From assembly GCA_040365065.1 (NCBI GenBank), contig BAABNI010000011.1:1-64000 (forward strand): a DNA stretch of 64,000 nucleotides. The letters are read 5' to 3'. Of the stretch, positions 43,104 to 52,198 are shown in pieces. Below the pieces are notes generated by a model. That model was not told where the DNA came from, ran no database searches, and saw only the letters and a program-made list of their open reading frames with translations. Numbering within the stretch: the stretch's first letter is position 1; every line of letters starts with the position of its first letter. The position numbers and the translations under genes were made by a program. This DNA comes from Pelagadaptatus aseana. Lineage in GTDB: Bacteria; Pseudomonadota; Gammaproteobacteria; Pseudomonadales; Cellvibrionaceae.

Positions 43104-44873
43104 TCAGAACTCTGCTTCAGCAAATGCCATCAGAGTTGACTTGCCGGCACACACTTCAGCATGCAGGGCTTGTATTTCCGGAGTAAACAATCGGAAGTAG
43201 TGATCGGCCGCTTTCACTTTGCCGGACAGAAACTCCTGACTGTAACTTCCTGCCACAGACTCGGACGTTGCGGCTTCCGCCATTTTGGCCCAGAAAACGG
43301 CAATGGTAGTCAGGGCAAACATTCTCAGCAACGGCGTAGCGGCCGCCGCCGCTTGTTCCGGATCCTTGACCGATTCGTTGACCAACCAGCCAAGACTTTG
43401 TTGCAGCGTCTCGATAAATGTTTGCGCCGCCGCTTTGTGTGCTTCATTACGGACTCCCGACAAAATTTCGCTCAGGGCATTGAAGTAGGTGCCCGCAAGA
43501 CGGCCGCCTTTCATGGTCAGCTTGCGACCAACCAGATCCAGCGCCTGAATGCCGTTGGTGCCTTCGTAAATTCTTGAAATTCGCGCATCACGCAGCAATT
43601 GCTCCACTGGCCAGTCCTGGGTAAAGCCGGAGCCCCCCATGGATTGCAACGCCTGATCGATACTGAAGAAACCTTCATCCGTCAGGAACGATTTCACCAC
43701 CGGCGTCATCAATTGCAGAATGTCATCCGACTTCTCGCGAGCCTCCTGATCCTCCAGAGAATGACTCAGGTCGAGATGCAAACCGGTCCAGTAAGCCATC
43801 GCACGAGCGCCTTCGTTGAGAACCTTCTGGCGCAGCAACATGCGACGCACATCCGGGTGTACGATAATGGGGTCGGCTGCTTTCTCCGGTGCCGCCGGGC
43901 CACTGATGGCGCGGCTCTGTAAACGCTCCTTGGCAAAATCCAGAGACACCTGATAAGCAGTTTCTGCCAGCCCCAGCCCCTGAATACCCACCATAATCCG
44001 GGCGGCATTCATCATGGTGAACATGCACATCAGGCCCTGATTTTCCTGCCCGATCAACCAACCCTTGGCGTTTTCAAAATTCATCACGCAGGTGGCACTG
44101 CCCTTGATACCCATCTTGTGTTCAAGACCACCACAGTAGGCATCGTTACGGGTGCCATCTGGCAACACCTTGGGCACCAGGAACAGGGAAATGCCTTTAC
44201 TGGTATCCGGTGCGCCCGGCAATTTTGCCAACACCAGATGCAGAATATTATCGGTTAAGTCGTGTTCACCGCCGGTGATCCATATTTTAGTACCGGTGAT
44301 GTCATAACTGCCATCGGCGTTGGGTTCTGCCTTGGTTCTGATCAAGCCCAGATCGGTGCCGCACTGGGGTTCGGTCAGGCACATGGTACCGGTCCACTCG
44401 CCTTCAATCAGTTTGCCAAGGTACTGCTCCTGCAATTCCGCTGATGCATGTTCGGTGAGGGCATCCATTGCACCATGGGACAAGCCCGGGTACATGCCAA
44501 AGGACAGATTGGTGGAACAGACCATTTCGTCCACCACCATTTTCAACAGATGTGGCAATCCCTGACCGCCAAAATCCGGCGAAGCGGATAGGCCACTCCA
44601 GCCACCCTGACGATAGACCTCGTAGGCTTCCTTGAAACCATCGGCGGTGGTGACGGATTTGGTCTCGGGATCGTAGTGTGCGCCCATGCGATCACCGGGC
44701 TCATTGGTTGGCAGCAACACGTTTTCACAGAACTTGGCGCCCTCTTCCAGAACTGCCTTAAAAATTTCTTCAGACGCGTCGGCAAACCGATCGGTCTTTG
44801 CCAGACACTGACTGCCCAACACATCAAACAGAACAAAGTTGATGGTTTCCAATGGCGCACGATAGTGACTCAT
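43104..44873 (-). CDS. acyl-CoA dehydrogenase (three-domain family with extra C-terminal domain, DmdC-like)
   Basis: 589 residues. The N-terminal, middle (CLTEPQCGTDLGLIRTKA, ITGTKIWITGGEHDL) and C-terminal acyl-CoA dehydrogenase domains are followed by the ~100-residue extension of the long subfamily. The catalytic Glu is in RISRIYEGTNGIQALDLVGRKL. Relatives include 3-methylmercaptopropionyl-CoA dehydrogenase (DmdC) and other long-chain FadE paralogues; no other DMSP gene is nearby, so the substrate is open. The start has AAGGAG 5 bases upstream. Two flanking genes on the left share direction. Confidence 0.93.
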   Translation of the reverse strand: MSHYRAPLETINFVLFDVLGSQCLAKTDRFADASEEIFKAVLEEGAKFCENVLLPTNEPGDRMGAHYDPETKSVTTADGFKEAYEVYRQGGWSGLSASPDFGGQGLPHLLKMVVDEMVCSTNLSFGMYPGLSHGAMDALTEHASAELQEQYLGKLIEGEWTGTMCLTEPQCGTDLGLIRTKAEPNADGSYDITGTKIWITGGEHDLTDNILHLVLAKLPGAPDTSKGISLFLVPKVLPDGTRNDAYCGGLEHKMGIKGSATCVMNFENAKGWLIGQENQGLMCMFTMMNAARIMVGIQGLGLAETAYQVSLDFAKERLQSRAISGPAAPEKAADPIIVHPDVRRMLLRQKVLNEGARAMAYWTGLHLDLSHSLEDQEAREKSDDILQLMTPVVKSFLTDEGFFSIDQALQSMGGSGFTQDWPVEQLLRDARISRIYEGTNGIQALDLVGRKLTMKGGRLAGTYFNALSEILSGVRNEAHKAAAQTFIETLQQSLGWLVNESVKDPEQAAAAATPLLRMFALTTIAVFWAKMAEAATSESVAGSYSQEFLSGKVKAADHYFRLFTPEIQALHAEVCAGKSTLMAFAEAEF

Positions 44874-45037
44874 GATGTCTCCTTTTATAAATTATCAACA
44901 GGATTTATTCAGACCCTGTCGTTTGCGTTGTGTTTTTTACGCAAGCAAATTCCAGACGGTTTAATTTGTGATTCACTTTAAATCCGTTTGCGCATACTGA
45001 TCAATGGAAAACATCTGACAATTGAATCTGGAATGGT

Positions 45038-45877
45038 ATGAAAAAGCCTCTGCTGCTTGTGTTGGTCGTTTTTGGTTTAACGGCCTGCTCGACCCGATTT
45101 GCCTACAACAATCTGGACTGGTTGATTCACTGGTATGTCGATGACTACATCGCCTTGAACCAGTGGCAAAAGCAGACTTTCAACCTCAATATGGAGCAGT
45201 GGCTAGAGTGGCATCGGCAACAGGAGCTGGATCAATACCGCAATCACCTGCTGGAACTCGACAGTGATTTTAAAAGCCAGCCCATGACCGAAGAACGCTG
45301 GCATCATCATTTTGATCGCGGCCAGCATCACTGGCTCAGACTGCGCGATAAGGTCTTGCCGGAACTGGCGAGCCTGGCCAAAGCACTGGAGGATGATCAG
45401 GTCAACAGCCTGTTTGAAGCCATGGAGCGGGACAATCTCAACCTGCAGGACAAATACGGTGAGACCGACCCACAGGACGCAATAACAAAACGCACAAAAC
45501 AGATCAGCAAAAATCTCAGACAATGGCTGGGCAGACTCACTGACGAGCAACGCAGCCTGATCAATGACTTCGCCCCACAATTTATCGCCAACAACAATCT
45601 GTGGTTGGAACATCGTCGGGAGCTGCAAAAACAGGCCCGGGCACTGCTTGCCTCACGCACAACCGACCCGGATTTTGAAACCAAACTGATTCATTTATTG
45701 CAGCACCCAAAGACCATTGCCAATCCGGTGTATGTGGAAAACGGACAGGCCAACCGCAACACCTACGCCCGTCTGCTCGCCACATTGTGGCCCACCATAA
45801 CAGCCAAACAGAAAGCCCGTCTGGAAGGTGAAATTCAGGATTATCTCAAGGACATCAGAATCTTGCAGGAGTCATAA
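45038..45877 (+). CDS. DUF6279 family lipoprotein
   Basis: 279 residues with a lipoprotein signal (lipobox LTAC, cysteine near 17). The mature part is acidic, helical and rich in tryptophan and glutamine (NNLDWLIHWYVDDYI, LEWHRQQELDQYRNHL). It fits DUF6279, a gammaproteobacterial family of unknown function, often next to SDR and photolyase genes. The start follows TGGAA. The SRPBCC-SDR fusion begins 71 bases after its stop, on the same strand. Confidence 0.8.
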   Translation: MKKPLLLVLVVFGLTACSTRFAYNNLDWLIHWYVDDYIALNQWQKQTFNLNMEQWLEWHRQQELDQYRNHLLELDSDFKSQPMTEERWHHHFDRGQHHWLRLRDKVLPELASLAKALEDDQVNSLFEAMERDNLNLQDKYGETDPQDAITKRTKQISKNLRQWLGRLTDEQRSLINDFAPQFIANNNLWLEHRRELQKQARALLASRTTDPDFETKLIHLLQHPKTIANPVYVENGQANRNTYARLLATLWPTITAKQKARLEGEIQDYLKDIRILQES

Positions 45878-45948
45878 CCGCAGATAAAGTGATCAGAAGC
45901 CGGAATCAATTCGTATCCACAGGAAACAATTATTTACGGAAAAACACC

Positions 45949-47388
45949 ATGACCACCTTGAGTGAAACCATCCAGATCAATCGTCCTGCCCATGAGGTGT
46001 TTACCTATGTGGCAGACTTTTCCAACTGCCAGGAATGGGACAGCACCGCGATTGCGGCAACCCGTTTGAATCCCGGTCCTGTCGCTGTAGGCAGCCGCTT
46101 TGATGTGATTTGTGCAGCGCCAGTCAGCAACATACATCTCGAATACGAAATCATCGAACTGGAAACCGATCGCAAAGTGGTTTTAGTGGGTCGCGGCCGC
46201 TTTTTTGATGTCACCGACACCATCACCATCACTCCTAACCAAGACGGCTGTGAATTGAACTACACCGCCATTTTCAAGTGGCAACCCTGGGTCGACAAGA
46301 TTGCGCCACTGATGCAAAAACGTCTGGAACACATGGGTTATGAGTCCATACAAATTGGTTTAAAACAGGCTCTGGATGACAACTTTCAACCCCCGGAAAT
46401 ATCCGCCAGCAACTCGCGGGCTGATCGTTTTTTACCACTGGCGCTGAGCCGTTTCACCAAGCGCGGATATCGTCTGGGGCGCAAGCACTGGCACCCGGTA
46501 TCCGCCTACATGGGCAACAAGCATGTGATCCTCACTGGTGCCACGTCTGGGCTGGGAAAATCCTGCGCCGAAACTCTGGCTCGACTGGGCGCCGAATTAA
46601 CGCTGGTGGTGCGCAGCCAAACCAAAGGTCTGGCCCTGCGCAAATCACTGATTGCAACAACAGGTAATGACAACATCCATCTGGAAATTGCCGATCTCAG
46701 TCTGATGCAGGATGTTGAACAGGTGATCAGCAATCTGAACCAGCGCAACCAACCCATTGATGTGCTGATCAATAATGCCGGGGCTCTGTTTAACCCCCGA
46801 CAGCAAACCAGCGAAGGTTTGGAACAAAGTTTCGCCCTGTTACTGCTCGGTCCCTACCGGTTAACCGAGGGCCTGTACCCACTGCTGAAGCAAGCCGCCT
46901 CTGCCGGAGAAGAAGCGCGAGTGATTAACGTCGTATCCGGAGGCATGTACAGCCAAAAACTGCGGGTGGATGATTTACAGAGTGAAAAAGATGAGCAGTA
47001 CTCGGGCTCGGTTGCCTACGCCCGCTGCAAACGCGCACTCATGATCAAGACCGAACAATGGGCTGAAGACTGGGCCGACGACGGCATTGTGGTCAATGCC
47101 ATGCACCCGGGCTGGGCCGACACGCCGGGGGTAGAAACGGCGCTGCCGGAGTTTCATAAGATCACCCGTTATATGCTGCGCACACCGGAGGAAGGAGCCG
47201 ACACCATCAATTGGCTGGCTGTGGCAACCGAAGCCGGAAAGGTCAGTGGCAAACTGTTTCTCGATCGGGAACCGCGCACCACGCACCTGATGAAGTCGAC
47301 ACAGGAAAGCGCTGAAGCGCGCGAAGCCCTGCGAGAGATTTTGTCACAGTGGCCTGCACCGCAAAGTGATTTAAAAGACGCAGGGTAA
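45949..47388 (+). CDS. SRPBCC domain fused to short-chain dehydrogenase
   Basis: 479 residues. Residues 1-150 are a START/Bet v1-like SRPBCC ligand-binding domain (INRPAHEVFTYVADFSNCQEWDS), and residues ~205-479 an SDR with TGATSGLGKS cofactor loop, INNAG, YARCKRA active site and HPGWADT. SRPBCC proteins and SDRs are usually separate neighbours; here one polypeptide can bind a hydrophobic substrate and reduce it. The ATG at 45949 has GGA upstream and the earlier GTG at 45889 lacks a site. No characterised homologue is recognised. Confidence 0.85.
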   Translation: MTTLSETIQINRPAHEVFTYVADFSNCQEWDSTAIAATRLNPGPVAVGSRFDVICAAPVSNIHLEYEIIELETDRKVVLVGRGRFFDVTDTITITPNQDGCELNYTAIFKWQPWVDKIAPLMQKRLEHMGYESIQIGLKQALDDNFQPPEISASNSRADRFLPLALSRFTKRGYRLGRKHWHPVSAYMGNKHVILTGATSGLGKSCAETLARLGAELTLVVRSQTKGLALRKSLIATTGNDNIHLEIADLSLMQDVEQVISNLNQRNQPIDVLINNAGALFNPRQQTSEGLEQSFALLLLGPYRLTEGLYPLLKQAASAGEEARVINVVSGGMYSQKLRVDDLQSEKDEQYSGSVAYARCKRALMIKTEQWAEDWADDGIVVNAMHPGWADTPGVETALPEFHKITRYMLRTPEEGADTINWLAVATEAGKVSGKLFLDREPRTTHLMKSTQESAEAREALREILSQWPAPQSDLKDAG

Positions 47389-47403
47389 AACCAGCAAGGC
47401 AGA

Positions 47404-47437
47404 AAGCCACGAAGCGGTGACAAACACTCCGTGGCTT
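47404..47437. terminator. possible bidirectional hairpin terminator
   Basis: AAGCCACG and CGTGGCTT form an 8-base stem with an 18-base loop between two convergent genes. The U-tracts are weak on both strands, so function is uncertain. Confidence 0.4.
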
Positions 47438-47445
47438 CAATACAA

Positions 47446-48369
47446 TTATTTTGCCGTCACCGCATAACCACTGCGCGGAAAGTGATTGTGTATAACACCA
47501 AACTCGGAAGTATCACGGGCCACCACAATGCGATCCTCCCGATAAGCCACCAGGGTTCCCGTGACGGGAATCAGGGCGTAGTCGCAAGGGGCCACCTCTA
47601 CCGACTTGCCCAGCAAGGCGGTGTCAGCATTGTCACCTTCTGGCAGGGCTCTGGGTTGTGTTTCTCGGGCAGCGGCGAAGGCATCCGCGGCACTGATTTC
47701 TTCGCGCTGGCCATGCCCGATGGCGGCCACTCGCTGATACCACTCTCGCACCTCAGGGCCGGCATCCAGAGGCTTACGATTACACAAAAGGTGTAACCAC
47801 AGAGGGTGATACACGGCAAAGTCGGCAACGGATGCAGACTCACCCGCAACCCAAGACTGCTCTGCCAGACAGGCCTCGAGGTTTTCCACCAGAGCGCGAA
47901 TACGGGCTTTGGCTTCCTCACCTTTTGGTGGTCGAACCGTGCCGCCCTTCATCATGCTGGCGCGGTCTTTGGCAAACCGATACATACCCAAGGGGCCAAA
48001 GGCTTTGAGCATGGTCCCCAACAAACGCACCGGTGGCACAGCACCAATGGCCGCGAAGAAAGCTTCTTGCTCAGCCTGGCGAACCAGCATTCGACTGCTG
48101 TCATCCATATTAGCCGGATCCAATGCAGGGGTAGCGGTTGCTTCGGCAATTTCCTGTGCTATCAACGCCGTGTCACAGAAAACATCCGCACCTACTTGGG
48201 CCACTGGCACTCGGCGATAACCTCCCGCAAGCGGATCGACACCAGGCCTTGGGGGCTGCACCGACGTCAGCGATGAATACCAGTGACTGCCGGTCAGGCC
48301 GAACATCAGACGAATCTTTTCAGCGTACGGAGACATTTCATAGTGGTGCAGGATAAAGGTATTCCTCAT
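47446..48369 (-). CDS. glutathione S-transferase family protein
   Basis: 307 residues. An N-terminal thioredoxin-like GST domain (LHHYEMSPYAEKIRLMFGL, RVPVAQVGADVFCDTALIAQEI) and a helical C-terminal domain (AGESASVADFAVYHPLWL) are followed by an extra ~60-residue beta-rich tail (GDNADTALLGKSVEVAPCDYA). The tail is unusual. The ATG at 48369 follows AAGGGA; the TTG at 48375 is less likely. Substrate unknown. Confidence 0.85.
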   Translation of the reverse strand: MRNTFILHHYEMSPYAEKIRLMFGLTGSHWYSSLTSVQPPRPGVDPLAGGYRRVPVAQVGADVFCDTALIAQEIAEATATPALDPANMDDSSRMLVRQAEQEAFFAAIGAVPPVRLLGTMLKAFGPLGMYRFAKDRASMMKGGTVRPPKGEEAKARIRALVENLEACLAEQSWVAGESASVADFAVYHPLWLHLLCNRKPLDAGPEVREWYQRVAAIGHGQREEISAADAFAAARETQPRALPEGDNADTALLGKSVEVAPCDYALIPVTGTLVAYREDRIVVARDTSEFGVIHNHFPRSGYAVTAK

Positions 48370-48446
48370 GGCCAAAGTCCCTTTTTATTTATGGTTATAG
48401 TATTTCGCAAAGGCTGCAAACAGACACAGCCTACACGTGAGATTGA

Positions 48447-50657
48447 TTACGAAGCAAAGCTTAGCGGTGTGGGTTTGTCGATACCATAACCTTGCACGTA
48501 ATCAACACCCAGCGCCATAAGAATTTCCCTGATGGCCTGACTCTCGACATACTCTGCCACCGTCAACATTTTGAATTCCGCGGCGATGGAAACGATCGCC
48601 TTGACGGCCTGCAGGGAAGCGGCATTGGTTTCTATATCGTGAATAAAGCGCCCGTCAATTTTGACGAAATTGAACGGCAGATCAATCAGGTAGGAGTAAG
48701 TGGCAAAGCCGGTTCCAAAATCGTCAATGCCGACATTAATACCCTGCTGATTGAATATCTCGATATTACGGCGTGTGGTTTCAACACTGGGCAAGGCGTC
48801 CGACTCGGTTATTTCAAAACTGAAAGAGGCCGGATTAACACCATACTCATCAATGTAGTGGCGCACAAAATCCGGGAACTCTATCTGAGCGAACGACTGC
48901 GCGGAGACATTGATGGTGTAATGCTGAGCGCCTTCGGTATCCTGAATGATCAGGGCAAAGGCGGCCCGAACCACGTATTTGTCGAATTCAGACTGAAACC
49001 CGAACTGCTCAAACAACGGCATAAAGTATCCCGGTTGCAGTATTTCACCGTCGTTGCGACGAATTCTCGCCAGCAGCTCCACTTTATTGACCAGACTCTG
49101 ATCGGATGTGGGCACAATCGCCTGCCCCCACATTTCCAAATTGCCCTGATCGAGCAATGCCTTGACCTGCTGTAACTGACGGAAGTTTTCCAGCGGAGCC
49201 ATTAATTCCGCATCAGACGCCGATCCAACCAGGATGCGATTGATCGGATTCTGGCTGGCGAGGTAAGCCGCAACGGTCAGATCTTCCAGAATTTCACCGC
49301 GATGATTGTGATCAAAGGACAGTACCGCAACGTCCAGATCCTGAATCGACAAACTGCCGTCATCGAGATAGCTGGTGGCGGTCAGGACACGATCAATGTG
49401 TTGGGCCACCTGTGCCAAATCTGTTTGATCGTGTTTAAACACCGCCACCACAGAGGCACCACCGATAACACCCACGTCTTCGATGGCAGGAATTTGTCGG
49501 GTCAGACGGGCAGAAATCTCTTTCAGAATAACCGGAAATTTATCCAGACCCAGGCTCTCGATCATATCTTTGGATTGATGCAAGCGAACAATCAACGCCG
49601 CATAACCGTCACCTTGCTTTTGCTGCAGGCGTTGAGTCAGACCGCGCTCATTCAACAAGTCCGTCCTCAGATCCAGCAGGGTCTGAAGCTTCAGTGTTTG
49701 CGCGAGCGCTCTTTGTTTGTTGGTCACCAGCCAGATCAAATGCAGGGTCAGCGTGCCACCAACCAGCAACAGGGTATATCCGGAAACGAACAATAAGGCG
49801 TTATTTTCGCCTTCCACCAAGGGGATTTGACTGGCAATAAACAAGCCATTTATCACCCAGAAAACAATAACACCATGTACATACAATGGGTTGCGTTCAG
49901 TCAGAGCATAGAATGCCAACAGCGGCAAACAGATAAACACCGGCAACTGCTTGTACAACCCGGGGAGCCAGTCGCTGGTAAAACTGACCAGAGCAACACA
50001 CAAAACCATGATCAGAGTCAGTCGACTTGGTGCCTGACGATACCATTGATTGTTTTGCAACAGCATAAACACAAACGGGAAGAACAAAATAAATCCCGCA
50101 AACTCGGACAGCCAGTAAATCGAGGTAATTTCGGCAAAGCTGGCCTGACCGTGCAAACCGGCGTTAAACAGAATGGAGCCCGACAACAATGCAGAGGGCA
50201 AGGTCACGAAGAAACAGCCAAATGCGTAACACACCAATACCCGACTGGGACTCATTCGGGGATTAAACAAATTGCCGGCACGCCACAGTTTTCTGATGGC
50301 TACCCCGCTCAGAATCGGGATGATGGCGCCGATCGATGCAAACAGGGAGTAGTGATAAAAACCCGAGCCAAACGTAAACAGGGTCCAGACAATCAGCACG
50401 GGAACCATGGCCACACCGTACCAACAGGAATAAAACAGAGTTAAACCAAAAATAACACCCGTGGCGGGCCAGAATGGGGAAAACTCCGTGCCGGGCAGTA
50501 TTTGTCGTGACAACACCGTTGCTGCGAAAATGACCAAAGAAGCCAAACCCACAATGACCAGTGGCTTCTGGCTCGGAGTGTGACGGGGCTCAGTCATTGA
50601 GAACTCAATATCCTGAGGCAATTCCGCTGCCGGCAAAAAACCGGAGGGGGTGCTCAT
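48447..50657 (-). CDS. MASE1 sensor with degenerate GGDEF and EAL phosphodiesterase domain
   Basis: 736 residues. Eight membrane helices of a MASE1 sensor (about 33-315, FSPFWPATGVIFGL) precede a GGDEF fold whose signature is lost (the site reads IGGASV), then an EAL domain (about 485-730). EAL positions present: VELLARI, INVSAQS, FEITESD, IDDFGTGFATYSYL, VKIDGRF, AEYVES, DYVQGYGIDKP. It should hydrolyse c-di-GMP and not make it. An alternative start is the ATG at 50597 (MTEPRHTPS). Regulation by a small-molecule ligand of MASE1 is unknown. Confidence 0.9.
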   Translation of the reverse strand: MSTPSGFLPAAELPQDIEFSMTEPRHTPSQKPLVIVGLASLVIFAATVLSRQILPGTEFSPFWPATGVIFGLTLFYSCWYGVAMVPVLIVWTLFTFGSGFYHYSLFASIGAIIPILSGVAIRKLWRAGNLFNPRMSPSRVLVCYAFGCFFVTLPSALLSGSILFNAGLHGQASFAEITSIYWLSEFAGFILFFPFVFMLLQNNQWYRQAPSRLTLIMVLCVALVSFTSDWLPGLYKQLPVFICLPLLAFYALTERNPLYVHGVIVFWVINGLFIASQIPLVEGENNALLFVSGYTLLLVGGTLTLHLIWLVTNKQRALAQTLKLQTLLDLRTDLLNERGLTQRLQQKQGDGYAALIVRLHQSKDMIESLGLDKFPVILKEISARLTRQIPAIEDVGVIGGASVVAVFKHDQTDLAQVAQHIDRVLTATSYLDDGSLSIQDLDVAVLSFDHNHRGEILEDLTVAAYLASQNPINRILVGSASDAELMAPLENFRQLQQVKALLDQGNLEMWGQAIVPTSDQSLVNKVELLARIRRNDGEILQPGYFMPLFEQFGFQSEFDKYVVRAAFALIIQDTEGAQHYTINVSAQSFAQIEFPDFVRHYIDEYGVNPASFSFEITESDALPSVETTRRNIEIFNQQGINVGIDDFGTGFATYSYLIDLPFNFVKIDGRFIHDIETNAASLQAVKAIVSIAAEFKMLTVAEYVESQAIREILMALGVDYVQGYGIDKPTPLSFAS

Positions 50658-50872
50658 GACAACTTACTGCCTGCACAATGGTACGCGGTTATCCCTGCAA
50701 AGCTTCCCGACATGACTGTCGCTCCGTCTCTTATTTTTGAAACATATTTCTGATACGCAACGGCTGCAATCCGGATCACCCTGAAATCACCTTGATCAAA
50801 AATCAGCCATCAACTTAAACCACCCAACTCTCTGTTGCGTAACAGCTTGAAACTGACCACTGGGAGATAAAC

Positions 50873-51109
50873 ATGTTTGAATCCATACGCCACCAAATGA
50901 TGTTCCATGGCCCTCTGACTGGCGAGATAGAGTCACACGAAGGCGACATCTACATTGCCAAACTGATTAACGAATATGGCGAAGTTGTCGAAAAGCACGA
51001 CAACTATTTCCCATCCCTGTTCAGTGCTCGCGAGTGGCTGGAAAAACACGGCGCAAAATCCTTCGACCTGAAGCAATCCAACGCCTACCACGAAATGATC
51101 AATAACTGA
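50873..51109 (+). CDS. small conserved-looking protein of unknown function, coupled to an SDR
   Basis: 78 residues, ATG preceded by GGGAG at 6 bases. Sequence is soluble and mixed (IYIAKLINEYGEVVEKHDNYF, SAREWLEKHGAKSFDL), with no membrane segment or recognised motif. Its TGA stop overlaps the ATG of the following SDR (TGATG), so the two are translated together. No family recognised. Confidence 0.7.
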   Translation: MFESIRHQMMFHGPLTGEIESHEGDIYIAKLINEYGEVVEKHDNYFPSLFSAREWLEKHGAKSFDLKQSNAYHEMINN

Positions 51110-51864
51110 TGACAGACCACTCCCCCGGCAATCTGTTGATTGTCGGCGCTTCAAGCACCATTGCCCGATCATTGATGAAATACGCTCTGACCGAGCAAGA
51201 ACACAATCCGGAATTACAGCTGACCGCCATCAGCCGAAGTGGTGACATTCCGGATGACTTTTCTGACGAAGGCAATCGCAATCTTTGGTTTCAATGCGAT
51301 TATTCACTTAATGACATTGAAACAATTTGCCAACAGCAGACCGAGCGATTACAGGTTTTAGACACCGTGATCATCTGCAATGGCAAATTGCACGACCAGC
51401 ACCTGTTTCCGGAAAAGCGCATCAAAGATTTTGATCATGAAAATTTTGCAGAGGTGATGCACAGCAACGCCACCATTCCTTTTCTGTGGTTGCAATGCCT
51501 CTATCAACATCTACCCCGCCGACGCCCCATCAATGTGGTGCTATTTTCAGCCCGGGTAGGCAGCATCAGTGATAATCGACTGGGAGGCTGGTACAGCTAC
51601 CGTGCATCCAAAGCCTGCCTTAACATGCTGGTAAAAACATTTTCGCCGGAACTCAACAGAACCCACCCACAGGTAAAACTGTTCCTGTTTCATCCGGGCA
51701 CCACCGATACGCCACTGTCAAAACCGTTTCAGAACAATGTGCCCGAGGGAAAATTATTCACACCTGAGTTTGTTGCCAATCAGTTGCTGTCACATTTACA
51801 AAGCAATGAATCATCAGCCAACTTGCAATACCTCGATTGGCAAGGGGAACAAATCCCCTGGTAA
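51109..51864 (+). CDS. C-factor-like short-chain dehydrogenase (CsgA family)
   Basis: 251 residues. A Rossmann fold starts LLIVGASSTIARSL, with the catalytic region SARVGSISDNRLGGWYSYRASKACLNM (Tyr and Lys in YRASK) and a late FHPGTTDTPLS. It resembles Myxococcus CsgA and related SDRs that recur in gammaproteobacterial photolyase clusters. Substrate unknown. It is translated with the 78-residue protein upstream. Confidence 0.85.
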   Translation: MTDHSPGNLLIVGASSTIARSLMKYALTEQEHNPELQLTAISRSGDIPDDFSDEGNRNLWFQCDYSLNDIETICQQQTERLQVLDTVIICNGKLHDQHLFPEKRIKDFDHENFAEVMHSNATIPFLWLQCLYQHLPRRRPINVVLFSARVGSISDNRLGGWYSYRASKACLNMLVKTFSPELNRTHPQVKLFLFHPGTTDTPLSKPFQNNVPEGKLFTPEFVANQLLSHLQSNESSANLQYLDWQGEQIPW

Positions 51865-51911
51865 AAGCGCCGACCAATCATCATTGAATGCAATGCCTTC
51901 TATAACTGACA

Positions 51912-52178
51912 TCAATCTCCGACCTCTGATGCGCCAATGCGTTTCAACTTACGGTAAAAGGTTTCGACATCGCGCTGATGTTTGCACTCAACCGCGATTT
52001 TATTGTGGAAGTACAAATGCAAAGTCACCTGTGAATCACTGAGGCTGATGGTGTAGCCATCGTGACTGATCAGCAGGGACACCTGATCAAAGATGTAGCG
52101 GCCATCGCGAGAAAGCCCCTTTTCCCTGATGGTCTCAGCTGCCAGCATCAGGACTCTGGCTTGTAAATGCTCGTCCAT
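51912..52178 (-). CDS. small protein, possibly DUF3081
   Basis: 88 residues. A perfect AGGAGGT ribosome site lies 6 bases before the ATG at 52178, so expression should be strong. The segment HDGYTISLSDSQVTLHLYFHNK resembles my recollection of DUF3081, a family of short gammaproteobacterial proteins without known function. The gene is 20 bases upstream of the FAD oxidoreductase stop on the same strand, so it may be co-transcribed with it. Confidence 0.7.
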   Translation of the reverse strand: MDEHLQARVLMLAAETIREKGLSRDGRYIFDQVSLLISHDGYTISLSDSQVTLHLYFHNKIAVECKHQRDVETFYRKLKRIGASEVGD

Positions 52179-52198
52179 TGATTCACCTCCTGCCTAAG

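Noticed and set aside
50754..50841. Inverted repeat TACGCAAC / GTTGCGTA in the divergent region between the MASE1 gene and the 78-residue gene
   Set aside because: Eight-base arms 72 bases apart are not convincing as an operator and fit no known motif.
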